Positions 46,198-58,045 of a stretch of DNA of 64,000 bases are shown here, piece by piece. Made by a program: the position numbers and the translations under genes. Each line of letters opens with the position of its first letter. Positions within the stretch are counted from its first letter, which is position 1. The stretch is from Epibacterium sp. Ofav1-8 (lineage in GTDB: Bacteria > Pseudomonadota > Alphaproteobacteria > Rhodobacterales > Rhodobacteraceae): contig NZ_JAKRFD010000005.1 in the NCBI RefSeq assembly GCF_022348185.1, forward strand, positions 248,001-312,000. Direction: 5' to 3'. The notes under the pieces were generated by a model, which was given only the letters and a program-made list of their open reading frames with translations, was not told where the DNA came from and made no database searches.

Positions 46198-47045
46198 TGT
46201 TCCCGCGTCCGATCCAGAAATCCTCGCCCGCCTGGGCCGCCACCTATCAGGCCATGGTGCCGATGGCGCTGGTGCTGTGGCTGCTGCCGCTGATCGCGGT
46301 CGCCGTGTTCTCCATCAAGCCGGATGTGGATTTCACCACCGGCAACTACTGGGGCTGGCCCTCGGCGTTCAAAGGGTTCGAGAACTACGGAAAGGTGTTC
46401 TTTGCCTCCGACATGCCGCGCTATCTGATGAACTCGGTGCTGATCACGGTGCCGACGGTGATCGGGGCGGTGGCGCTGTCCTGCATGACGGGTTTTGCGC
46501 TGGGCGTGTATAAGTTCCGTGGCAACCTGTTGTTGTTCTTCATGTTTGTGGCGGGGAACTTCGTGCCCTTTCAGATCCTGATGGTTCCGGTGCGCGACCT
46601 GACGCTGGATCTGGGTCTTTATAATACCAAGACCGGGCTGGTGCTGTTCCACGTTGCCTTTCAGACCGGGTTCTGCACGCTGTTCATGCGCAATTTCATT
46701 CGCGCCCTGCCGTTCGAGTTGATCGAAGCGGCGCGCGTCGAAGGCGTCGCGGAGTGGCGGATCTTCTGGTTTGTGGTGCTGCCGCTGATGAAGCCCGCGA
46801 TTGCCGCGCTGTCGGTGCTGATCTTCACCTTCATCTGGAATGACTATTTCTGGGCGGTGGTGCTGACGCAGGGGGCTGAAAGCCAGCCGGTGACGGCGGG
46901 GATCACCTCTTTCAACGCGCAATATCGCGCGGCCTATCACCTGATGAGTGCCGGCTCGATCGTGGCGGCGCTGCCGCCGGTGGCGATGTTCTTCCTGATG
47001 CAGCGGCATTTCATCGCCGGTCTGACCCTCGGGGCGGTGAAATGA
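46197..47045 (+). CDS. Sugar ABC transporter permease 2 (UgpE/MalG type)
   Basis: 282 residues from ATG 46197. Six hydrophobic helices; the EAA loop is ELIEAARVEGVAEWRIFWFV. The start (WAATYQAMVPMALVLWLLPL) and end (LMQRHFIAGLTLGAVK) are typical of MalG-type subunits. It pairs with the preceding permease. The alpha-galactosidase gene begins within its stop codon. Confidence 0.93.
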   Translation: MFPRPIQKSSPAWAATYQAMVPMALVLWLLPLIAVAVFSIKPDVDFTTGNYWGWPSAFKGFENYGKVFFASDMPRYLMNSVLITVPTVIGAVALSCMTGFALGVYKFRGNLLLFFMFVAGNFVPFQILMVPVRDLTLDLGLYNTKTGLVLFHVAFQTGFCTLFMRNFIRALPFELIEAARVEGVAEWRIFWFVVLPLMKPAIAALSVLIFTFIWNDYFWAVVLTQGAESQPVTAGITSFNAQYRAAYHLMSAGSIVAALPPVAMFFLMQRHFIAGLTLGAVK

Positions 47046-49104
47046 GCGACGATCTGCACCTCTGGCGGATCGATGCGCCGGGTCAAACGCTGGTGCTGTC
47101 GTCTGACGGCGGTCTTCCCGGCGCGCTCTACTGGGGGCCTGCGCTGCTGCCGGAGACGGACCTGGCCGCACTGGCCCGCGCCTGCGAACAGGAGGTGACC
47201 GGCGGGATGATTGATCGGCTGCCGCCGCTGTCGCTGTGTCCAGAGGCGTCACTGTCGTTTGAGGGGCAGCCGGGTCTGGTGGCCTACCGCGATGGGGCGC
47301 CGCTCCATCCGCGGTTCCGTCTGGAAGACACCAACGGGGCGCAATTCACCTGCCGGGATCGCGATCTTGGGCTGACGCTGTTCTTTGATTTCGAGGTAAG
47401 GGGCGAGACAATTGCCGCCTCGACCACGCTGATCTCGGATCGGGAGGTCACCCTGCACCACCTTGCCGCGCCGGTTTTGCCGGGGCCGCAGATGGGACAT
47501 GAGATCGTCGATGTCTCCGGCCGCTGGATCGGGGAGTTCCAGATCGAACGTGCACCATGGCGGGCGGGGATCCACACGCGCGAGGCGCGCACGGGGCGCT
47601 CCGGCCATGAGCATCCGCCCTTGGCCTATTTTCCCGAAGCCGGCGCCAGCAATACCCAAGGCACTGTCTTTTCCATGCACTACGGCTGGTCCGGTGGGCA
47701 TGTGATGCTCGCCGAAGAGCTGCCCTCCGGGCGGCGGCAGATCCAATGGGGCCATGCGACGGGGACCCGTGCGGCGGGTACCAAATTCCGCACCGCGCCG
47801 CTGTATCTGGCGGTGTCGCAGGCAGGCTTCAACGGCTGTGCCGTCGCCTTTCAACGTCTGCTACGCGATCATGTGGTTGTCTGGCCCAAGCCCGAAACCC
47901 CACGCCCGGTGCACTACAATTGCTGGGAGGCGGTCTATTTCAATCATGATTTCGCTGTCCTGAGCGAGATCGCAGAGCGGGCGGCCAAGCTTGGTGCGGA
48001 ACGTTTTGTGCTGGATGATGGCTGGTTCGGGAGACGCGATGACGACACGTCGTCGTTGGGCGATTGGGACATTGATCGGCGGAAATGGCCCGAGGGGCTG
48101 ACGCCGCTGATCGACCACGTGGAACGCCTGGGCATGACCTTCGGCCTGTGGGTGGAGCCGGAGATGGTGAACCTTGACAGTGACTTGGCGCGGGCGCATC
48201 CGGACTGGCTCCTCGGCCCGGCGGATCAGATTGAGGGGCGCCAACAGCGGGTGCTGGACCTGTCGCGCGACGACGTGCGGGCGCATCTGTTCCGGAAGCT
48301 GTCGACGATTCTGAGCGAGAACCGGATCGACTACCTGAAATGGGACCATAACCGCCTGCTGCCGATCGCCAATGCGGCTCAGGCAGAGGGTGTCTACGCG
48401 TTGCTGCGGGATCTGCGCACGGCGTTTCCGGAGGTTGAAATCGAGAGCTGCGCCTCGGGCGGGGGGCGGATCGATGCAGGTATCCTGAGCCTCACGCAGC
48501 GGGTTTGGCTCTCGGACAGCAACGACGCATTGGAACGCTTGCGGATCCAGCATGATGCGGCGCTGTTCCTGCCGATACCCGTGACGGGATCGCATGTCGG
48601 CCCGCGGATCTGCCATACCTCGGGACGGAGCATCGACATGCCGATGCGCGCCTGGGTCGCGGCCCAGCGGCACATGGGGTTCGAGATGAACCCCCGCGAA
48701 CTGACAGAGGCGGAGGCCGAGGTGCTGACCCGCGTGACGGCTTGGTGGAAGCACAATCGCCATTGGCGGATGGGTGCGGACATTCTGCGCCTCGATAGTG
48801 CGGATGACACTGTGATCGCGGAACAGCAGCGGGCGGCCGATGGCAGCCGCTTTGTGGTCTTTGCCGGCAAGGCGCGGACCTCGCATCAGATCATGCCGCG
48901 CCCGCTGCGCCTGACTGGTCTCGATCCCCAAGCGCTTTACCGGATCGACCTCGTGAACCGGGAGGAGCTGCACCACCTGTCGCGCGGGCGCACCGCATTG
49001 AAGGGGGGACCGCTCACGCTCAGCGGTCAGATCCTGATGCAACAGGGGCTGACCCTTCCCTGGCAATTTCCTGAAACGATCTGGGTGATCGAAGGAGAAA
49101 AACT

Positions 49105-49108
<4 letters not shown>
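47042..49108 (+). CDS. Alpha-galactosidase, glycoside hydrolase family 36
   Basis: 688 residues, usual for bacterial GH36 enzymes. There is an N-terminal beta-sandwich, a TIM barrel and a C-terminal domain. Barrel marks are YNCWEAVYFNHD, FVLDDGWFGRRDDDTSSLGD, LWVEPEMVNLDSDL, the nucleophile Asp in YLKWDHNR, SCASGGGRIDAGIL and the acid/base Asp in VWLSDSNDALERL. It cuts terminal alpha-galactose. With no signal peptide it acts in the cytoplasm on imported sugars. It overlaps genes on both sides, so it is firmly part of the operon. Confidence 0.93.
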
Positions 49109-50820
<1,712 letters not shown>

Positions 50821-50821
50821 C

Positions 50822-51592
50822 ATGGATCTGAACGCAACTTTTCACGATCTGGAGGGCGCCTCCGTCTTCATCACTGGCGGTGGGTCCGGTATCGGCGCGG
50901 CCCTGACCGAGGGATTTCTGCGGCAAGGGGCCAGGGTGGCCTTTGTCGGGCGATCCGACGCAAGTGAGTTTGTCGAGCGGATGGCCGCCGAGACCGGAAC
51001 CCGACCGCTGTTCATTCAGTGTGACATCACCGATATTTCGGCGCTTCAGGCCGCGATTGCCCAGGCGGCAGACGCGCATGGCCCCGTTGGCATCCTGGTG
51101 AACAATGCGGCCAACGACCAACGCCACGCGACCTTGGACGTCGATGAGGCGTTCTGGGACTGGTCGCAGGCGGTGAACCTCAAGGCCTATTTCTTTGCCT
51201 GCCAGGCAGTGGTGCCGGGGATGCAACAGCTCGGCGGCGGGGCTATCGTGAACTTCACCTCGATCAGCTACATGATGGGCAACAGCGGGTATCCCGCCTA
51301 CACGACCGCAAACTCCGGCATCAATGGCATGACTCGCAGCCTTGCGCGCGAATTCGGACCTGATCGCATCCGCGTCAACGCGCTCGCACCTGGATGGGTC
51401 CTGACTGAAAAGCAGCTCGACAAATGGGCGACGCCCGAGGGGCTGGCGGCTCATCTCGAACGCCAGTGTCTCAAGGATCACCTCGCGCCACAGGACATCG
51501 TCGAGTCGACGCTCTTTCTGGCATCGAAGTCCAGCCGCATGATCTCCGGTCAGGCGCTGGTGGTCGATGGCGGTGTCGTGGTGTCCGGATGA
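50822..51592 (+). CDS. SDR-family sugar dehydrogenase (probable D-galactose 1-dehydrogenase)
   Basis: 256 residues. The NAD-binding motif is FITGGGSGIGAALTEGFL, followed by DITDISALQ and LVNNAANDQRHATLDV. The active site is NFTSISYMMGNSGYPAY then TTANSGINGMTRSLAREFG. Tyr160 is the expected catalytic tyrosine, but the lysine four residues later is Asn164 (AAC). The sequence is close in pattern to XylB and rhizobial galactose dehydrogenases. It should oxidise galactose to galactonolactone. It lies between the dehydratase and kinase genes with a one-base gap and overlaps the next start. Confidence 0.82.
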   Translation: MDLNATFHDLEGASVFITGGGSGIGAALTEGFLRQGARVAFVGRSDASEFVERMAAETGTRPLFIQCDITDISALQAAIAQAADAHGPVGILVNNAANDQRHATLDVDEAFWDWSQAVNLKAYFFACQAVVPGMQQLGGGAIVNFTSISYMMGNSGYPAYTTANSGINGMTRSLAREFGPDRIRVNALAPGWVLTEKQLDKWATPEGLAAHLERQCLKDHLAPQDIVESTLFLASKSSRMISGQALVVDGGVVVSG

Positions 51593-52503
51593 CGGATCAC
51601 ACCAATATCAGCGCCGCCTGGGTCGCTGTGGACTGGGGCACCTCTCATCTGCGTCTGTGGCCCATGGGGGAGAACGGTCGCCCCCTGCGCCGCATCGACT
51701 CTGACAAGGGTATGGCGAGTCTGGCGCGTGAAGACTATGAAAAGACCCTATTGGTCTTGTTAGAGCCTTATATCGAGTCTGGACGGACGCTGAATGTCCT
51801 CTGTTGCGGCATGGTTGGCTCGCGCCAGGGATGGTGCGAGGCCCCCTATCTCCAAGCCCCCTGCGCGCCGCCGGGGTTTGACACCGCAACCCGCGTTGAG
51901 ACATCCGATCCGCGGATCGAGGTGCATGTCCTGTCGGGGGTGAAACAGCTTCATCCCGCCGACGTCATGCGTGGGGAAGAGACACAGATTGCGGGGGTCC
52001 TGGCGCTGTCTCCCGGCCTGTCGGGCGTGATCTGCCTGCCCGGGACCCACACCAAATGGGTTCTGGTCGAGGATGGCGAAATCAGACAATTCTCGACCTT
52101 TCTGACGGGCGAGCTGTTTCAGCTGCTCAGTGCATCCTCTGTTCTGCGCCATACTCTGGCGAAGGACAGCTGGAATAGCGCCGCATTTGAGGCCGGATGC
52201 CGTGCCGGCAGCCAGTCACCGCAGCTGCTTGGCAATCTGTTGTTTGGTCTGCGCGCCGAAGCGCTGCTGACCGATCTCGACCCGGTGGAGGCCAGGTCCC
52301 GGGCATCGGGGCTGCTGCTGGGTCTCGAAGTCTCGGGCATGCGTCCCCTCTGGCAGGGGAAGACCACGATTCTGGTGGGTGAAAGCGACATCGCGCAGGC
52401 CTATGCCACAGCGCTGGCGATCGAGAACGCCGAGGCACGGGTGCTCGACGCCGAGCAGGTCACGCTTGCCGGATTGGGCGCTGCACGCGCGCAAATGACA
52501 TGA
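51589..52503 (+). CDS. dgoK: 2-dehydro-3-deoxygalactonokinase
   Basis: 304 residues from ATG 51589. Family marks are AAWVAVDWGTSHLRLWPMG, LNVLCCGMVGSRQGWCEAPY, VMRGEETQIAGVLA and ICLPGTHTKWVLVEDGEI. It phosphorylates 2-dehydro-3-deoxygalactonate at C6. The gene overlaps the SDR and precedes the aldolase by ten bases, which completes the order of the De Ley-Doudoroff pathway. Confidence 0.93.
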   Translation: MTDHTNISAAWVAVDWGTSHLRLWPMGENGRPLRRIDSDKGMASLAREDYEKTLLVLLEPYIESGRTLNVLCCGMVGSRQGWCEAPYLQAPCAPPGFDTATRVETSDPRIEVHVLSGVKQLHPADVMRGEETQIAGVLALSPGLSGVICLPGTHTKWVLVEDGEIRQFSTFLTGELFQLLSASSVLRHTLAKDSWNSAAFEAGCRAGSQSPQLLGNLLFGLRAEALLTDLDPVEARSRASGLLLGLEVSGMRPLWQGKTTILVGESDIAQAYATALAIENAEARVLDAEQVTLAGLGAARAQMT

Positions 52504-52513
52504 GGAACAGACC

Positions 52514-53119
52514 ATGAGCCGCAACATCATCGCAATCCTGCGCGGACTGACGCCGGAAGAAGCGCTCCCGGTAACGGATGCCCTGCTGGAGGCGGGCATC
52601 ACCCAGATCGAGGTGCCGCTCAACTCGCCCGATCCCTTCGACAGCATCGCGCGGATGGTCGCCTATACCACCGGCCACGCCCAGGTCGGCGCGGGCACTG
52701 TCCTGGACCGTGCCGATGTTCTGCGGTTGCAGGAGATCGGGGCGAAGCTGGTGGTGTCGCCCGATTGCAATCCGGATGTGATTGCCGCCACAAAGGCGGC
52801 CGGGATGCTGTCCTTTCCAGGAGTGTTTACACCGACCGAAGCCTTCAGCGCCCTGCGCGCCGGTGCGGATGGCCTGAAATTCTTCCCGGCCTTCAAGCTG
52901 GGGATTGATGGCTTTGCGGCGGTCAAGGCCGTCTTGCCCACACAGACGCAAACCTTTGCCGTCGGTGGTGTCGGGCCGGAGAATTTTGCCGACTGGAAAG
53001 CCGCCGGGATCACCGGGTTCGGGATCGGGTCCAACCTCTACAAACCCGGGCGGAGCATTGCCGACATCGCCGCCAGAGCCCGGGACATGGTCTCGGCCTA
53101 TGATGCGGTGTCGGTATGA
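52514..53119 (+). CDS. dgoA: 2-dehydro-3-deoxy-6-phosphogalactonate aldolase
   Basis: 201 residues, class I aldolase of the KDPG/KDPGal type. The Glu of ITQIEVPLNSPDPF, the VGAGTVLDRADVLRL loop and the Schiff-base Lys in DGLKFFPAFKLG are in place. It splits the phosphorylated sugar acid into pyruvate and glyceraldehyde-3-phosphate. GAGGAA lies ahead of the ATG. It overlaps the lactonase gene downstream. Confidence 0.93.
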   Translation: MSRNIIAILRGLTPEEALPVTDALLEAGITQIEVPLNSPDPFDSIARMVAYTTGHAQVGAGTVLDRADVLRLQEIGAKLVVSPDCNPDVIAATKAAGMLSFPGVFTPTEAFSALRAGADGLKFFPAFKLGIDGFAAVKAVLPTQTQTFAVGGVGPENFADWKAAGITGFGIGSNLYKPGRSIADIAARARDMVSAYDAVSV

Positions 53120-53964
53120 CGGTGGCGGAGGTCTTCAGTTCCCACCGGTGTACTTTGGGGGAAGGGCCGCTCTGGCACCCGGAACGGCAGCAACTGTTCT
53201 GGTTCGATATCTTGGGCAAGCGTCTCATTACTGTCGAGGACACCGAGGACCGTATCTGGCAGTTCGAGGAATGTGTGTCGGCGGCGGGCTGGCTGGACCA
53301 CGATGCCTTGCTGATCGCCAGTGAAACCGGGCTCTGGCGTTTTGACCTGCGTTCGCAAGAGCGCGATCTGATCTGTGCGCTGGAGGCCGACAATCCGCTG
53401 ACCCGGTCCAACGACGGCCGGGCTGACCCTTGGGGCGGCTTTTGGATTGGGACCATGGGGTTCAATGCAGAACCGGGCGCAGGGGCGATCTATCGCTTCT
53501 ATCGCGGGGAGCTGCGCAAGCTGGTGCCGCATGTGACGATCTCGAATGCGATCTGCTTTGCCCCGGATGCAAGCTGCGCCTATTACGCAGACACCAAGGC
53601 GGGGCGCATCATGCGTCAGCCTCTGGCTGCGGCGGACGGCTGGCCGGAGGGTGAGCCGGATGTCTTCGTTGATGCCAGCGGGGAAGATTTCGGAGTTGAT
53701 GGGGCCGTCGTGGACAGGTCTGGACACCTCTGGAACGCGCAGTGGGGTGCTGGCCGCGTGGCCTGTTATAGTCCCGAAGGCGCCTTGTTAGAGACTGTTC
53801 AGGTGTCGACACCTCAATGCTCCTGTCCGGCCTTTGGCGGCGCAGACCTGTCGACCCTCTTTATCACGACGGCGGCCGAAGGGGTGGACGACCCAAACGC
53901 CGGCCAGACCTATTGTGCCCTGACGGGCGCAATCGGTCAGTATGAACACAAGGTCATTTTGTGA
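53116..53964 (+). CDS. SMP-30/gluconolactonase family lactonase
   Basis: 282 residues, a six-bladed beta-propeller lactonase. The metal ligands are seen in LGEGPLWHPE (Glu), LTRSNDGRADPWGGFWIG (Asn), VTISNAICFAPD (Asn) and DFGVDGAVVDRSGHLW (Asp). In this operon it should open galactono-1,4- or 1,5-lactone made by the SDR. No signal peptide, so it is cytoplasmic. Its start overlaps dgoA by four bases and GH42 follows after seven. Confidence 0.92.
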   Translation: MTVAEVFSSHRCTLGEGPLWHPERQQLFWFDILGKRLITVEDTEDRIWQFEECVSAAGWLDHDALLIASETGLWRFDLRSQERDLICALEADNPLTRSNDGRADPWGGFWIGTMGFNAEPGAGAIYRFYRGELRKLVPHVTISNAICFAPDASCAYYADTKAGRIMRQPLAAADGWPEGEPDVFVDASGEDFGVDGAVVDRSGHLWNAQWGAGRVACYSPEGALLETVQVSTPQCSCPAFGGADLSTLFITTAAEGVDDPNAGQTYCALTGAIGQYEHKVIL

Positions 53965-53971
53965 GGATGAC

Positions 53972-55891
53972 ATGAAGCGAAGCCTGGGCACCTGCTACTA
54001 TCCCGAACACTGGCCCGAGGAGATATGGACCCAAGACGCGAAGCGCATGGCTGACATGGGGCTCAGCTGGGTGCGCATCGGGGAATTTTCCTGGGCAAAA
54101 CTGGAACCATCGCCCGGCCAGTTGCAGTGGGACTGGCTCGACCGCGCCATTGACGTGCTGGGCCGGCATGGGCTGCGGGTTGTGCTGGGCACGCCGACGG
54201 CCACGCCACCGCGCTGGATGGCGGACCGGTATCCGGACATGTTTGCGGTTGATGCTGACGGGCATCCGCGTGGGTTCGGTTCCCGCCGCCATTATTGTTT
54301 CAGCCACAGAGGGTATTTTGCCGAAAGCCAGCGGATCACCCGACTGATGGCAGAGCGCTATGGCGCCAATCCCCATGTGGCGGCGTGGCAGACCGACAAT
54401 GAGTACGGATGTCACGACACCACCCTGAGTTATTCCGAAGCGGCGCGGGTAGCGTTTCGGGACTGGCTGCGGGATCGGTTCGACGGGGACATATCCGCGT
54501 TGAACGCTGCCTGGGGCAATGTCTTCTGGTCGATGGACTACCGTGACTTTTCCGACATCGGATTGCCCAATCTCACCGTTACGGAACCCAATCCGGCACA
54601 TGTGCTGGCCTTCAAGCGGTTCAGTTCGGATCTGGTTGTTGCCTTCAATCGGGCGCAGGTCGAGATCATCAAGCAGTTCTCGGACGCGCCGATATCGCAT
54701 AACTACATGGGGCGTATTACGGATTTCGACCATTTCAAGCTGGGCGAGGATCTGGAAATCGCGACATGGGACAGCTATCCGCTGGGCTTTCTCGAAGATC
54801 GCGTTGGCGCGACACCGCAGGAGCAACGCGCCTATGCGCGGCAGGGAGATCCGGATTTTCAGGCCTTGCATCATGACCTCTATCGCGCCGTGGGGCGCGG
54901 CCGTTGGTGGGTGATGGAGCAGCAACCGGGGCCTGTGAACTGGGCGCCCTATAACCCTGCGCCTCTGCCCGGCATGGTCCGGCTCTGGTCCTGGGAAGCC
55001 TTTGCACATGGCGCAGAGGCCGTGTGCTACTTTCGCTGGCGACAAGCGCCCTTTGCCCAGGAGCAGATGCATGCTGGTCTCCTGCGTCCGGACAGCGAGG
55101 AGGCGCCGGCGGCTGCCGAAGCCCGTCAGGTGGCAGAGGAGATTCAAACCGCGCCGATGGTTCAGCCTGCGCAGGCCCCCGTCGCCCTCCTGTTCGACTA
55201 TGATGCGGACTGGGCGTGGTCGACGCAGCCACATGGCGCCGGGCTGAGCTATTTTGGCCTGGTCCTTGATCACTACAAGGCGTTGCGCCGCGCAGGGTTG
55301 AGCATCGACATATTGCCCGCGACCGCGCGGGAGTTCGGCGGTTATGATCTGATCCTTGCGCCGGGTTTGATGCATATGCCCGAAGATCTGAAAGCTGCTC
55401 TGGCGGATTGCGAAGGTGACGTGCTCTACGGGCCGCGCACCGGGGCACGGGATGCGCATTTCAACATTCCGACCGCGCCTCTGCCCCCCGCCTTGCCGGG
55501 GCTGGATGTCATCGTGTCGAGGGTGGAGAGCTTGCGTCCGGATATGCCTGTGCCGCTGGCTGTGGGCGGCGCCGCCACGCGGTATCTGGAGGAACTGGAA
55601 GGCGATGCGGAGGTCCTTCTGTGCACCGCCGCCGGGGCGCCGGTGGTGATGCGCAACGGAGAGCAGATCTACTGCGGAGGATGGCTCGATGCAGAAGCTC
55701 TGGATCGCCTGATTGCCCAGGTCGGGGCGGCGGCGGGTCTGACCATGCGACGCCTGCCGGACGGGGTGCGCACCCGCCGCACCGCAACGGAGGAGTTCTG
55801 GTTCAACCATACGGCGGCGCCGGTTGAGACGGAGGTTGGGCTTCTGCCCGCGGCAGGTGTTGTGCGCCGCGCCCTTGAGGCTGGGGAATGA
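53972..55891 (+). CDS. Beta-galactosidase, glycoside hydrolase family 42
   Basis: 639 residues from ATG 53972; GTGAGGATG gives the ribosome site. GH42 marks: GTCYYPEHWPEEIWTQDAKR, WVRIGEFSWAKLEP, the acid/base Glu in AAWQTDNEYGCHDT, and the nucleophile Glu in WWVMEQQPGPVNW. The trimerisation domain (VALLFDYDADWAWSTQPHG) and a C-terminal beta domain follow. It cuts terminal beta-galactose, inside the cell as there is no signal peptide. It is the last gene of the operon. Confidence 0.94.
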   Translation: MKRSLGTCYYPEHWPEEIWTQDAKRMADMGLSWVRIGEFSWAKLEPSPGQLQWDWLDRAIDVLGRHGLRVVLGTPTATPPRWMADRYPDMFAVDADGHPRGFGSRRHYCFSHRGYFAESQRITRLMAERYGANPHVAAWQTDNEYGCHDTTLSYSEAARVAFRDWLRDRFDGDISALNAAWGNVFWSMDYRDFSDIGLPNLTVTEPNPAHVLAFKRFSSDLVVAFNRAQVEIIKQFSDAPISHNYMGRITDFDHFKLGEDLEIATWDSYPLGFLEDRVGATPQEQRAYARQGDPDFQALHHDLYRAVGRGRWWVMEQQPGPVNWAPYNPAPLPGMVRLWSWEAFAHGAEAVCYFRWRQAPFAQEQMHAGLLRPDSEEAPAAAEARQVAEEIQTAPMVQPAQAPVALLFDYDADWAWSTQPHGAGLSYFGLVLDHYKALRRAGLSIDILPATAREFGGYDLILAPGLMHMPEDLKAALADCEGDVLYGPRTGARDAHFNIPTAPLPPALPGLDVIVSRVESLRPDMPVPLAVGGAATRYLEELEGDAEVLLCTAAGAPVVMRNGEQIYCGGWLDAEALDRLIAQVGAAAGLTMRRLPDGVRTRRTATEEFWFNHTAAPVETEVGLLPAAGVVRRALEAGE

Positions 55892-55910
55892 CAGGGTTCC
55901 GCGCCGGGGC

Positions 55911-56681
55911 TCAGCACAGCAGGCCCTCGGCGCGAAAGGACAGCTCCTGCGAGGCGCCGATGATGAGGTGATCGTGCAGGGTGACGCCCAGGGCCTCAAG
56001 CGCGGCCTCCACCTTGCGGGTCATGGCAATATCCGACTGCGATGGCGTGGGGTCGCCGGAGGGGTGGTTGTGGACCAGGATCAGGGCGCTGGAATTGAGT
56101 TCCAGCGCCCGTTTTGCAACTTCGCGCGGATAGACCGGCACGTGGTCGACCGTGCCGCGCGCCTGCTCCTCATCGGCGATCAGAGCGTTTTTGCGGTCGA
56201 GGTAGAGCACCCGGAACTGTTCGGTTTCGCGATGGGCCATGGCGGTGTGGCAATAGTCCAGAAGCGCGTCCCAACTGGAGATCACCTGTCGCTGCATCAC
56301 CCGGGCGCGGGCCATGCGCTGGGCGGCAGCTTCCAGGATCTTGAGGTCGCAGATCACCGCTTGGCCGACGCCCTGTACGTCGCCGAGACGTTCGGGGGAG
56401 GCGGTGATTACACGGTTGAAGTCGCCGAAGTGGTCCAGAAGCTGGCGCGCCAGTGGTTTTACATCCTGGCGCGGGATGGACCGGAACAGGATCAACTCCA
56501 GAAGCTCGTAATCGGGAATGGCGGTGGCGCCCCCGGCCATGAAACGCGCCCGCAGGCGGGAGCGGTGGTCCTTGATATAGGAAGGAAGGCGCCCCCCCTG
56601 CGGCAGCGTGGCGGCGAGGGGGGCATCGCGCTCCTCAAAGAGAGGCAGCATCTGTTCTTCGAAACGACCCGATTTTCCCAT
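55911..56681 (-). CDS. radC: JAB/MPN-domain protein RadC
   Basis: 256 residues. An N-terminal HhH-type region (DYELLELILFRSIPRQDVKP, DVQGVGQAVICDLKILEAAA) leads to a JAMM-type domain with the metal-binding motif VHNHPSGDPTPSQSD and a Glu upstream. RadC was once thought to repair DNA; its real role is not proven. It converges on the GH42 gene, which marks the end of the sugar cluster. An in-frame Met at 56681 has normal spacing. Confidence 0.9.
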   Translation of the reverse strand: MGKSGRFEEQMLPLFEERDAPLAATLPQGGRLPSYIKDHRSRLRARFMAGGATAIPDYELLELILFRSIPRQDVKPLARQLLDHFGDFNRVITASPERLGDVQGVGQAVICDLKILEAAAQRMARARVMQRQVISSWDALLDYCHTAMAHRETEQFRVLYLDRKNALIADEEQARGTVDHVPVYPREVAKRALELNSSALILVHNHPSGDPTPSQSDIAMTRKVEAALEALGVTLHDHLIIGASQELSFRAEGLLC

Positions 56682-56755
56682 GTCGCTAGGGTGCGGGCAT
56701 CTTGGTTAGTGAGGTGTTAACGTGTGGTGGCGAAACCGTAAGGCTACCAAAAAGA

Positions 56756-56777
56756 AAAACGCCCCGAAGGGCGTTTT
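56756..56777 (-). terminator. Intrinsic terminator of dnaKJ
   Basis: A nine-base perfect stem (56756-56764 with 56769-56777) with a four-base loop and, on the minus strand, a T-rich tail. It lies 41 bases after the dnaJ stop. Confidence 0.85.
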
Positions 56778-56817
56778 ACAGGTTGAGACGGGCTTGCGCC
56801 CGTCGGGTGGACCAAGA

Positions 56818-57969
56818 TCAGCCCTTCATGCCATCCCAGAAGCTTTTGACCGATGAGAAGAAGCTGCGGGTTTCAGGGTTGGTGTTTTCCTCTGAAATCT
56901 CGTCAAACTCCTTCAGGATCTCCTTCTGGCGCGCGGTGAGGTTCACGGGGGTTTCCACCGCGAGTTCGATGAACATGTCACCGGTGCCGCCGCCGCGGAG
57001 CGCCGGCATCCCCTTGCCGCGCAGGCGCATTTGGCGACCGGACTGGCTGCCCTCCGGGATTTGCACGCGGCCCCGGCCACCGTCGATGGTCGGAACCTCG
57101 ATCGCCCCGCCCAAAGCCGCTTTGGCCATGGAGACCGGAACCCGGCAATGCAGGTTGTTGCCTTCGCGTTCAAACAGCTCGTGCCGCGTGACCTCGATAA
57201 AGATATAGAGATCGCCCGGGGGACCACCGCGCAGGCCGGCCTCACCTTCGCCGGCAAGACGAATGCGGGTGCCGGTTTCCACGCCAGCCGGGATGTTCAC
57301 CGACAGCGAGCGATCCTTTTCCACCCGGCCATGGCCGTGGCAGACCTTGCAGGGGTTCTTGATGATCTGACCCAGGCCCGAACAGGTCGGGCAGGTGCGT
57401 TCAACGGTGAAGAAGCCCTGCTGCGCACGCACCTTGCCCATGCCGGAGCAGGTCGGGCAGGTGGTCGGTTCGACCCCGCCTTCGGCACCGGTGCCCTCGC
57501 AGGCGGTACAGCTGACGGAGGTTGGCACATTGATGGTCTTGTGCAGGCCGGAGAAGGCCTCCTCAAGCGACAGGCGCAGATTGTAGCGCAGATCGGCGCC
57601 CCGGGTGGCGCGCTGACGCCCGCCACCACCGCGTCCGCCGCCCATGAAGTCGCCGAAGAGGTCATCAAAAACATCCGAGAAGGCGGAGGAAAAGTCACCA
57701 CCCGGATGGCCACCGCCGCGCGCACCACCGCCGCCCATGCCGTTTTCAAAGGCGGCATGGCCGTAGCGGTCATAGGCGGCCTTGCGCTCCGGGTCCTTCA
57801 GGACGTCATAGGCCTCGTTGGCTTCCTTGAACTGCGCTTCCGCATCCGGATTGTCGGTGTTGCGGTCCGGGTGCAGTTCCTTGGCTTTCTTGCGAAAGCC
57901 TTTCTTGATCTCGTCGGCGCTGGCCCCTTTAGAGACCCCGAGCACCTCGTAATAGTCACGTTTTGACAT
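56818..57969 (-). CDS. dnaJ: Chaperone DnaJ
   Basis: 383 residues. J domain with HPD ([15 protein letters not shown]), a Gly-rich linker ([14 protein letters not shown]), four CxxCxGxG zinc repeats ([32 protein letters not shown]) and the C-terminal substrate domain. It delivers substrates to DnaK and stimulates ATP hydrolysis. It lies 76 bases after dnaK, with a strong hairpin in the gap. Confidence 0.97.
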   Translation of the reverse strand: MSKRDYYEVLGVSKGASADEIKKGFRKKAKELHPDRNTDNPDAEAQFKEANEAYDVLKDPERKAAYDRYGHAAFENGMGGGGARGGGHPGGDFSSAFSDVFDDLFGDFMGGGRGGGGRQRATRGADLRYNLRLSLEEAFSGLHKTINVPTSVSCTACEGTGAEGGVEPTTCPTCSGMGKVRAQQGFFTVERTCPTCSGLGQIIKNPCKVCHGHGRVEKDRSLSVNIPAGVETGTRIRLAGEGEAGLRGGPPGDLYIFIEVTRHELFEREGNNLHCRVPVSMAKAALGGAIEVPTIDGGRGRVQIPEGSQSGRQMRLRGKGMPALRGGGTGDMFIELAVETPVNLTARQKEILKEFDEISEENTNPETRSFFSSVKSFWDGMKG

Positions 57970-57998
57970 CGGAAAATCCCTTCTGCCTCAACGAAAGA

Positions 57999-58024
57999 GG
58001 GCCGGTCCGGGATCGGACCGGCCC
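57999..58024 (-). repeat. dnaK-dnaJ intergenic hairpin
   Basis: An 11-base perfect GC-rich stem (57999-58009 with 58014-58024) and a four-base loop. Only a weak T tract follows on the minus strand. It may stabilise dnaK mRNA or reduce dnaJ expression. Confidence 0.7.
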
Positions 58025-58045
58025 ACCTTTGGCCAAGGTGCAGCC

